Positions 1-4,938 of a stretch of DNA of 7,924 nt are shown here, piece after piece; within the stretch, counting starts at the first letter, position 1; each line of letters begins with the position of its first letter. The position numbers were made by a program, and so were the translations under genes. The DNA is from an uncultured bacterium (GTDB lineage Bacteria; Hydrogenedentota; Hydrogenedentia; Hydrogenedentales; JAEUWI01). The DNA is taken from the NCBI GenBank assembly GCA_937895305.1, contig CALAXS010000532.1, positions 1-7,924 on the forward strand, in the 5' to 3' direction. Under the pieces are notes generated by a model that ran no database searches, had not been told where the DNA came from, and saw only the letters and a list, made by a program, of their open reading frames with translations.

Positions 1-3
1 AAA

Positions 4-28
4 CAGCGGGCCAAAGGATGACCCGCTG
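4..28 (-). terminator. Probable intrinsic terminator of the DUF1800/DUF1501 unit
   Basis: A perfect 7-bp GC-rich stem, CAGCGGG at 4-10 and CCCGCTG at 22-28, encloses an 11-nt loop. It lies 27 bp beyond the stop codon of the DUF1501 gene. Read on the minus strand, the hairpin is followed by TTT at positions 3-1, where the window ends, so the full length of the U-tract cannot be seen. Position and shape fit a rho-independent terminator closing the leftward transcription unit. No other feature is visible in positions 1-55. Confidence 0.6.
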
Positions 29-55
29 CATAGTCAATGTGTATCGGTTTATCGC

Positions 56-1294
56 TTAACCAAGCAAGGGCAAGGTGTCAAAGCTGCCGTTCAGTACAGG
101 CTTGGAATCCGTTTCAAACCACTGCTCCAACACACTCGCATAGACCTGCCGGAAGTCTGTGCCATATTTCAGGTCCCCCTGATCCAGGTCATTCAGTCGG
201 GGTGCTGTGCCGTACAATCCAGCCTTCACTGAATCGCCCACCAGGAACATGGGTGCCGCTGTACCGTGGTCCGTACCCCCGCTGGCATTCTCTTCAACCC
301 TTCGGCCGAACTCCGAGAAGACCATGGTAGTCACCCGTTCCGAGAGACCATCTTCCTTTAGCTGCTGCTGGAATCCGGTCATGGCCTCGCTGAATTGCCC
401 CAGCAATCGATCATGGGCCACCGCCTGACCAGCATGGGTGTCATAACCACTCACCGACACATAAAAAATTCGTGTATTCAAACCACCCCGTATGAGGCCC
501 GCCACTGCACTCAACTGGGTCGCCAGCGCATTCCCTGCTACACCACGCTTCTTAACGATTTCCTCCACCATGCCTTTCCCCGCAGCACCACGTACCTCTT
601 CGGAACTCGCCATGGCCTGGGCTGTTGTATGGCGCAGGAAATCGAGCGTACCGTTATTCTGTACCGTTCCCGCCTGATTCAATGCGGCAAACACTTCCTC
701 AGTCGCTGCACCCTGACCGGGGTTCCAACCAAAGCGCATCGGGTTAGTGGTCGACACACCAAAGCCTTTTTCCCCTGAAAAAGCCTGGGGCCGCTCCTTG
801 TCCAACGCCAGCCCCACCTGGGGTTGCGCTGTCCCCCCGCAATTATTGTCAAAATAACGCCCTATCCAGCCATGCCCCAAAAAGGCATCTGCATCACTGG
901 CCGTATGCCAAATCTCGGTCGACCTGAAATGCGAACGATCCGGGTTGGGATAGCCCACGCCCTGGATGAGTGCCAACTGCCCCTCGTTATAGAGGTCTGC
1001 CAGACCGCGCAGGTTGTTGTTCACCGCCACAGCATCATCCAGTTTAATCAAGCGATCATCAGACAGGCTCAGGTTGGGCCGTGCCTTGTGGTACAGATCA
1101 TCTTCATAGGGGACCACGGTATTCAAGCCATCATTGCCACCTGCTAACTGAATGACCACCAGCACCCGATCATCCTTGAAGCCCTTAATCGAGGTTAATG
1201 ATGCCGCTGCGGTCTGCGACAGGAATTGCGGTGCTATACCTGCAGCCGTCATCAAAGCCGTGGATTTCATAAAATCACGTCGTGTTATATTCAT
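56..1294 (-). CDS. DUF1501 family protein, Tat-exported
   Basis: A 412-residue protein of the DUF1501 family (PF07394), which is related to the alkaline phosphatase/sulfatase superfamily but has no established reaction. The N-terminus is a textbook twin-arginine signal: ITRRDFMKS around residues 3-11, then a hydrophobic Ala-rich stretch and a possible cleavage region near TAAAS (about residues 28-32). The protein is therefore expected to be folded in the cytoplasm and exported by Tat. Family hallmarks are LAGGNDGLN (about 50-58), SGYDTH (about 282-287), FSEFGRR (about 326-332) and GGTDHGTA (about 339-346). The start is taken as ATG at 1294. A TTG five codons upstream would add MENKR, but that TTG is part of the Shine-Dalgarno sequence. 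The gene lies 33 bp downstream of DUF1800 on the same strand and is surely co-transcribed with it. Length is typical of the family. Family assignment is secure, function unknown. Confidence 0.93.
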   Translation of the reverse strand: MNITRRDFMKSTALMTAAGIAPQFLSQTAAASLTSIKGFKDDRVLVVIQLAGGNDGLNTVVPYEDDLYHKARPNLSLSDDRLIKLDDAVAVNNNLRGLADLYNEGQLALIQGVGYPNPDRSHFRSTEIWHTASDADAFLGHGWIGRYFDNNCGGTAQPQVGLALDKERPQAFSGEKGFGVSTTNPMRFGWNPGQGAATEEVFAALNQAGTVQNNGTLDFLRHTTAQAMASSEEVRGAAGKGMVEEIVKKRGVAGNALATQLSAVAGLIRGGLNTRIFYVSVSGYDTHAGQAVAHDRLLGQFSEAMTGFQQQLKEDGLSERVTTMVFSEFGRRVEENASGGTDHGTAAPMFLVGDSVKAGLYGTAPRLNDLDQGDLKYGTDFRQVYASVLEQWFETDSKPVLNGSFDTLPLLG

Positions 1295-1303
1295 ACGTTT
1301 ATT

Positions 1304-1309
1304 CTCCAA
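1304..1309 (-). promoter_or_regulatory. Ribosome binding site that sets the DUF1501 start
   Basis: On the minus strand TTGGAG ends 9 nt before the ATG at 1294, a good Shine-Dalgarno distance. The same TTG could be read as an alternative start codon and would lengthen the protein by five residues, but it has no binding site of its own. This favours the ATG, which also places the twin arginines at residues 5-6. Confidence 0.7.
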
Positions 1310-1311
1310 TG

Positions 1312-1327
1312 CTTGCCTGTGGGCAAG
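1312..1327 (-). other. Intercistronic hairpin between DUF1800 and DUF1501
   Basis: CTTGCC (1312-1317) and GGCAAG (1322-1327) can pair as a 6-bp stem with a 4-nt loop. The hairpin starts directly after the DUF1800 stop codon and ends just before the DUF1501 Shine-Dalgarno sequence. It has no U-tract, so it is not a convincing terminator. A role in mRNA processing or in setting the ratio of the two proteins is possible but inferred. A 6-bp stem could also be chance. Confidence 0.4.
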
Positions 1328-3013
1328 TTAGCATAATTGATATTCCGCCATGCTGGTCATCAAGTGTAAGGTCGCAATACGCACATCATACGGTACATCG
1401 GCTGGTGTAATCGCCATAGCAGGATCTGTAATATCCATGGCCGCCAGCAACGCGGTCTTTTGTTCGGCCTTCATAGGCACCCTTAAAAAATACGATTCCA
1501 GGGCATCCAGGCATTCCAGGGGTGTCGTAAAACTGAATGTATCAAAGAGCAATACCGGGCTATGCTTTTCCCATTCCGGAGACTGCACACCCAACTCCTT
1601 CAACGCCGCCCTGCGCTGTATCATATCCCCCCCCTGTATGGCCTTGCGCAATTCCTGCTGCTTCTTTTTAGGCATGTCCTTCAGTGCTTCGCGCACCTCT
1701 GCCATCATTTTCTTGCGCTCTTCCCGGACATACTCACCGGGTTTCACGGCACTATAATCCTTCGGCGCAGAACCCTCCGCCATCATCGTATCCTCACCAC
1801 CCTCCGCAGCCATGGCCATTCGTCGCTGTTCCTGTGTTGTCGCAGCATTCGCAATTGCCGGTGGCGTGTTGTAACGCACCAACAACGTGTTCGCATTGAT
1901 CCAGGCCTTGTTCCCGTCCCAGCCCTTTACGTTGGGTGGATAAAACAGGTCCTGTCCCAGCTCACGCAAGGTACGCGCCAGTTGTGCATAGGGCGGATTT
2001 TCATATTGCAGGTCTTCCACCAGCTGTACTGCAAACTGGGCGGGACTCTTGATTTGTGTACCCATAGCCTCTGCACTATAAAAAGCACTGGACGAAAACA
2101 ATTGTGTCAACATGGGACGTAACTCAAAATCATTATCGCGCAAGGTCTTTGCAAGGCCTTCAACGATAGCAGGGTCCGGGTTTTCATAGGCAAAGAAAGA
2201 CCATAGCTTAGCCGCAATAAACGTACTCGCTGCGGGCTGCTCAAAAATTATGTCGAGAATGTCCCAGCCATCATGGGGGTCTGTGCGGCCCATAAACGTC
2301 TTGTCGCTGTAGTCGTGATTACGCAGTTTGTAATCAAACCTGTGGTCGCTACCGGTACCCCACCCGGTAAAAGCGCGGGCCGAAGCCTTGATGTCATCCT
2401 CGGTATATTCACCCTGACCCAGCGTAAACAGTTCCATCAACTCACGTGCCCAGTTCTCATTGGGATGGGTCTTTGTACTCTGGCGATTATCCAGATACTC
2501 CAGCATAGCCGGAAGTTGCCCCACCTTCGTCGCCAACATTTTGAAATTGCCTGTGGCATATTCACGCAACAGCGCATTGTATTCATAGGTCGGTTCAGAC
2601 CAGCGAACCTTCTGCGACGAAATTGCAAAATGACCATGCCAGAACAAAGTCATCTTTTCTTCCAGCGGCCGGTCCGTCTTGTGCATACGCTGCAACCACC
2701 ACCGCTTCATTCCTTCAATGGCCTCCCGCTCCGAACGTTGATAATCCGAATAAAGCTTGCGAATCTCCTCCTCCGTCGCTTCTGGATTCTCCTCCATCAT
2801 CATCTTCCTCGTCTGAAACGGAACCCGCTCCGGCTCGGTCAAGCGCTGATGCAAGCTGTCATACTCCACCAAATGCTTTACCGCCGCCTCGGGCCCCATA
2901 TCCGCCAGGTCACGGGCCAGTTTATGGGGCACACCGAATCCGGCACGGCTCAATAAATGACGCGCCTTCGATTCATCCCAATCCTCACGCTTCAACGGAC
3001 TCAATAAGGCCAT
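1328..3013 (-). CDS. DUF1800 family protein
   Basis: A 561-residue protein of the DUF1800 family (PF08811), whose function is not established. Recognisable family blocks in order are HLLSRAGFG (19-27), the Trp-rich MKRWWLQRM (102-110), EKMTLFWHGHFA (119-130), NENWARELMELFTLG (185-199), ARAFTGWG (212-219), HDYSDKTFMG (233-242), IKSPAQFAVQ (321-330) and LFYPPNVKGWDGNKAWIN (356-373). Residues about 385-470 form a variable, Ala/Met- then Lys/Glu-rich segment, probably a flexible or helical insertion, before a conserved C-terminal part. No signal peptide is visible: the N-terminus is MALLSPLKREDWDE, unlike its Tat-exported partner DUF1501. The ATG at 3013 has a strong AGGAG site 8 nt upstream. It is the first gene of the DUF1800-DUF1501 unit, with a probable promoter in the preceding gap. 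Genes of these two families commonly sit side by side in bacteria. Confidence 0.93.
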   Translation of the reverse strand: MALLSPLKREDWDESKARHLLSRAGFGVPHKLARDLADMGPEAAVKHLVEYDSLHQRLTEPERVPFQTRKMMMEENPEATEEEIRKLYSDYQRSEREAIEGMKRWWLQRMHKTDRPLEEKMTLFWHGHFAISSQKVRWSEPTYEYNALLREYATGNFKMLATKVGQLPAMLEYLDNRQSTKTHPNENWARELMELFTLGQGEYTEDDIKASARAFTGWGTGSDHRFDYKLRNHDYSDKTFMGRTDPHDGWDILDIIFEQPAASTFIAAKLWSFFAYENPDPAIVEGLAKTLRDNDFELRPMLTQLFSSSAFYSAEAMGTQIKSPAQFAVQLVEDLQYENPPYAQLARTLRELGQDLFYPPNVKGWDGNKAWINANTLLVRYNTPPAIANAATTQEQRRMAMAAEGGEDTMMAEGSAPKDYSAVKPGEYVREERKKMMAEVREALKDMPKKKQQELRKAIQGGDMIQRRAALKELGVQSPEWEKHSPVLLFDTFSFTTPLECLDALESYFLRVPMKAEQKTALLAAMDITDPAMAITPADVPYDVRIATLHLMTSMAEYQLC

Positions 3014-3046
3014 GATGATAACTCCTGAAATACTCCGATATTTCCT

Positions 3047-3052
3047 ACTATA
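3047..3052 (-). promoter_or_regulatory. Probable -10 element of the DUF1800/DUF1501 promoter
   Basis: On the minus strand the hexamer TATAGT lies about 33 bp upstream of the DUF1800 start, leaving room for a short leader that carries the AGGAG site. The corresponding -35 region is poor (GAACTT at a 17-bp spacing), so the promoter may need an activator or be weak. It lies in the only gap of any size inside the leftward block, which supports separate transcription of the DUF1800/DUF1501 pair. Confidence 0.4.
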
Positions 3053-3053
3053 A

Positions 3054-3067
3054 CACGATTAATCGTG
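3054..3067. promoter_or_regulatory. Perfect 14-bp palindrome, candidate operator
   Basis: CACGATTAATCGTG is a perfect 14-bp inverted repeat with no spacer. It lies one base upstream of the candidate -10 hexamer of the DUF1800/DUF1501 promoter, in the spacer between the -35 and -10 positions. That is a classic place for a dimeric repressor to bind. I do not recognise the regulator. It has no U-tract and an AT-rich centre, so it does not look like a terminator for the upstream HAD gene. Confidence 0.45.
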
Positions 3068-3084
3068 ATAAGTTCCCCGCTTCC

Positions 3085-3639
3085 CTAAACTATTTTCCCC
3101 GCTGAAGTACCCAGAATATTCAGAATCATCGCTGTGGCACCCGCCAAATCCGGTGCAGCAGGAAAGCGGGGGTCTCCCGCACCCGGCGGAACCAGAATAT
3201 TCAGCACACACCCCGCGTTCATTCCGGCCTCTGCATCACGCACTTGATCCCCCACCATGGCCGAGTCACGCAAAGCGATCCCATGGGCTTCCGCAGCCTC
3301 TAACAGCATACCCGGACCCGGCTTACGCCGTGCAGTCGGACGCTCCGGATGGTCCGGCGCAAAATAGATACCCTCCACATGCACCCCCTCCGCTGCTAAT
3401 AACGCCTCCAGTCTATCGTGGACCCCAGCCAGGTCAGTTTCGGTATACAAGCCTTGTCCAATGCCCGACTGGTTAGTGACCACAATCAACTTAAACCCCG
3501 CCGTACGCAGTCGCTTCATCGATTCTGCTGCACCCGGCAACAAATCCAAATCGTCCGGGTCAATGATAAATCCCTTGTCCCGGTTAATCACCCCGTCCCG
3601 ATCCAGGAAAACTGCCGGGACCCCAGCCATCTCCAGCAT
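3085..3639 (-). CDS. HAD-family phosphatase, GmhB / HisB-N type
   Basis: A 184-residue HAD-superfamily phosphatase of the subgroup that includes D-glycero-D-manno-heptose 1,7-bisphosphate 7-phosphatase (GmhB) and the phosphatase half of HisB. All catalytic motifs are present: FLDRDGVIN with nucleophile Asp13 and acid/base Asp15, VVTNQSGIGQG with Thr55, Lys106 in the RKPGPGM block, and MVGDQVRDAEAG with Asp131 and Asp135. The most likely substrate is a sugar bisphosphate or similar phosphorylated metabolite, acting in the cytoplasm. The zinc-binding loop typical of GmhB, built from three Cys and one His, is not intact: the segment around residues 92-106 reads YFAPDHPERPTARRK and has no cysteine. 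The exact substrate is therefore unsure. The ATG follows the upstream membrane protein's stop codon directly (TAGATG), and its AGGAAGGA site lies within that gene, so translation is probably coupled. No other heptose or LPS genes are in view. Confidence 0.85.
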   Translation of the reverse strand: MLEMAGVPAVFLDRDGVINRDKGFIIDPDDLDLLPGAAESMKRLRTAGFKLIVVTNQSGIGQGLYTETDLAGVHDRLEALLAAEGVHVEGIYFAPDHPERPTARRKPGPGMLLEAAEAHGIALRDSAMVGDQVRDAEAGMNAGCVLNILVPPGAGDPRFPAAPDLAGATAMILNILGTSAGKIV

Positions 3640-3921
3640 CTACATGGTCCTTCCTGTAAGCAGAAATGCACCGATGATCATGAAAAAAGGCCCCACAAAA
3701 ATTAAAAAGAACAGGGGGGGTACCAGCGTAAAGATCCAAAACAATTTCCAGCTCATCTTCACCTTGCCAATAAATTTCAGCAGAGTCGGTATCAAGGCTA
3801 TACCACCCGTAACAACCAGCAACATACTCCACACCACAGTGATATGACCCGTCCCCATATTCGGTTCACAATACCCCACTGCCGGAATCAGGCACAGCGC
3901 AGCAATCATAAGCCTTGTCAT
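3640..3921 (-). CDS. Small membrane protein of unknown function
   Basis: A 93-residue hydrophobic protein that I do not recognise. The N-terminus, MTRLMIAALCLIPAVGYCEP, looks like a signal peptide or first membrane helix. Two further hydrophobic segments follow at about residues 28-52 and 60-90, separated by a short basic loop (KFIGKVKMSWK). The predicted product is an inner-membrane protein with two or three helices. The same frame stays open upstream to 4542, but that extension runs through the palindromic repeat array and antisense to the glycosylase gene, so it is not coding. ATG 3921 is preferred because it supplies an N-terminal Arg before the hydrophobic core. Its Shine-Dalgarno is weak (TTAGG touches the ATG), and ATG 3909 is an alternative giving 89 residues. 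It abuts the HAD phosphatase and is probably coupled to it. Confidence 0.65.
   Translation of the reverse strand: MTRLMIAALCLIPAVGYCEPNMGTGHITVVWSMLLVVTGGIALIPTLLKFIGKVKMSWKLFWIFTLVPPLFFLIFVGPFFMIIGAFLLTGRTM
3648..3655 (-). promoter_or_regulatory. Shine-Dalgarno of the HAD gene inside the upstream gene
   Basis: AGGAAGGA on the minus strand ends 8 nt before the HAD start codon and lies within the last codons of the membrane protein gene. With the adjoining TAGATG junction this points to tight translational coupling and fixes the HAD start at 3639 rather than at the Met codon three residues further in. Confidence 0.7.
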
Positions 3922-4008
3922 CCTAACTGTGCAGACGGGAATCACCGAGTCAGCATGCTTAACCCGAGTCGGGACCGAAAGTGTAGCCTCCCCGGTCACG
4001 CGGGCCTG

Positions 4009-4033
4009 TATTCCGTGGCAGAGCCACGGGATA
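4009..4033. repeat. Hairpin 1 of the repeat array
   Basis: A perfect 7-bp core stem, CCGTGGC (4013-4019) with GCCACGG (4023-4029), closes on the loop AGA. It extends outward by four more pairs, one of them a G-T wobble, to an 11-bp stem. There is no T-run on either side that would make it an intrinsic terminator. Confidence 0.75.
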
Positions 4034-4037
4034 TGCA

Positions 4038-4058
4038 TTCCCAAGCAGAGCTTGGGAA
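4038..4058. repeat. Hairpin 2 of the repeat array
   Basis: A perfect 9-bp stem, TTCCCAAGC (4038-4046) with GCTTGGGAA (4050-4058), closes on the loop AGA. It is separated from hairpin 1 by only four bases. Read on either strand as protein, this motif gives SQAELGNE-like or PKLCLG-like peptides, which explains the spurious N-terminal extensions of both flanking reading frames. Confidence 0.8.
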
Positions 4059-4112
4059 CGAGGGACATAGCGATCGTGTAAACCTTCGGCCTTTTGGTCG
4101 CTTTCATGGTCA

Positions 4113-4121
4113 TGCTATGAT
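4113..4121 (+). promoter_or_regulatory. Candidate extended -10 promoter of the glycosylase-kinase-regulator operon
   Basis: TGCTATGAT at 4113-4121 matches an extended -10 element (TG-n-TATGAT). It lies 37 bp upstream of the glycosylase start and downstream of the hairpin array. The -35 region is weak (TTGGTC with a 16-bp spacing), which is tolerable for extended -10 promoters. A second AT-rich candidate, TATATT at 4132-4137, has no recognisable -35. No sigma-54 type promoter is seen here, so the operon does not obviously regulate itself through its own NtrC-type activator. Confidence 0.4.
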
Positions 4122-4143
4122 ACTCCTCTGTTATATTTACGCC

Positions 4144-4149
4144 TTGGAG
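4144..4149 (+). promoter_or_regulatory. Ribosome binding site that sets the glycosylase start
   Basis: TTGGAG at 4144-4149 ends 9 nt before ATG 4159. This fixes the start of the glycosylase gene and excludes the 105-codon upstream extension through the repeat array. An ATG at 4155 is out of frame. Confidence 0.7.
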
Positions 4150-4158
4150 CATAGATGG

Positions 4159-4929
4159 ATGACCGACCCATTTCAAGAGATTATTGAAGACACCAAAACA
4201 CTTCTGCAGGAAACCGCACGAAGTTCCAAAGGGTTTCTGCATCTTTCCCCCGAAGTACTGGCCAAGCTCGAAGCCATTGGTCCTGGCCTGGCACCCAAAG
4301 GGGACGCTCCGCCCGTCCAGACTCCACCTGCACCTACGCTCAGCACCCCCGCTGATCCGGCCGAAGCCCTCGCTGCGCTGGACGCACAGGTAAAAGTCTG
4401 CGAATCCTGCGCCCTCCACGCTACCCGCAGCCAGACCGTCTTTGGTGTGGGCAATCCCCGGGCCGACCTCGTATTCGTAGGCGAAGCACCCGGTTATGAA
4501 GAAGACCAAAAGGGCGAGCCCTTTGTCGGCCCCGCCGGGCAACTCCTCACCGACATCATCACCAAAGGCATGAAAAGTTCACGTGAGGAAGTCTACATCT
4601 GTAACATCATTAAGTGTCGCCCCCCGGAAAATCGTAACCCCAGCCCGGACGAAGTGCGCTGCTGCGAATCCTACCTCAAGCAACAACTCGACATACTCCA
4701 GCCCAAGGTCATCTGTGCGCTCGGCGGGGTTGCCGCCAAGACCCTCCTCCAGACGGAAGAAACCACGGGACGACTTCGCGGTTCCTGGCATAACTACGAG
4801 GGCATTCCCCTGCGCGTAACCTACCACCCGGCCTACCTCCTGCGGAAGCCCTCTGAAAAATCCAAGACCTGGGCCGACATCCAGGAAGTCATGAAAGTCC
4901 TCTCGGGCGAGGTCACCCCGGAGATCTAG
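4159..4929 (+). CDS. Family 4 uracil-DNA glycosylase
   Basis: A 256-residue iron-sulfur uracil-DNA glycosylase of family 4. It would remove uracil from DNA, arising from cytosine deamination or dUMP incorporation, to start base excision repair. Motif 1 is VFVGEAPGYEED (105-116), followed by the family-typical KGEPFVGPAGQLL (118-130). Motif 2 is HPAYLLR (223-229). The expected [4Fe-4S] ligands are present: Cys81 and Cys84 in VCESC, Cys153 in KCRPPENRNP, and Cys169 (or the adjacent Cys168) in VRCCESYL. About 80 residues precede the catalytic domain: a helical segment (1-40) and a Pro-rich linker (about 47-68). Such extensions are common in bacterial members once annotated as phage SPO1 DNA polymerase-related. 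ATG 4159 has a TTGGAG site 9 nt upstream; the open frame upstream is repeat sequence. The histidine kinase starts 9 bp after the stop, indicating an operon. Confidence 0.93.
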   Translation: MTDPFQEIIEDTKTLLQETARSSKGFLHLSPEVLAKLEAIGPGLAPKGDAPPVQTPPAPTLSTPADPAEALAALDAQVKVCESCALHATRSQTVFGVGNPRADLVFVGEAPGYEEDQKGEPFVGPAGQLLTDIITKGMKSSREEVYICNIIKCRPPENRNPSPDEVRCCESYLKQQLDILQPKVICALGGVAAKTLLQTEETTGRLRGSWHNYEGIPLRVTYHPAYLLRKPSEKSKTWADIQEVMKVLSGEVTPEI

Positions 4930-4938
4930 GGAGGCATC

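Larger units (their letters stand above)
3947..4062. repeat. Intergenic array of palindromes (REP-like repeat)
   Basis: The divergent gap between the membrane protein and the glycosylase is mostly occupied by a string of inverted repeats. They are CCCGA-G-TCGGG at 3963-3973, CCCG/CGGG at 3991-4004, a hairpin at 4009-4033 with core CCGTGGC-AGA-GCCACGG, and a hairpin at 4038-4058, TTCCCAAGC-AGA-GCTTGGGAA. The last two share the same central GCAGAGC, so both have an AGA loop. The second hairpin, with its flanking AACGAGG, resembles a palindrome I know to recur in intergenic regions of many unrelated bacterial genomes; that is recall, not a search. The outer boundaries are estimates. There is only one copy in this window. 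Likely roles are a mobile palindromic (REP/RAYT-type) element, or an mRNA or DNA structure. Confidence 0.7.

Noticed and set aside
395..2956. Several plus-strand open frames of 60-227 codons opposite the DUF1501 and DUF1800 genes
   Set aside because: They lack domain motifs, lie wholly antisense to two genes with strong family signatures, and show the His/Pro/Arg-rich bias of antisense frames.
3054..3067. The palindrome as a terminator for the HAD gene
   Set aside because: It has an AT-rich centre, no loop and no following T-run on the minus strand. Its position beside a -10 hexamer fits an operator better.
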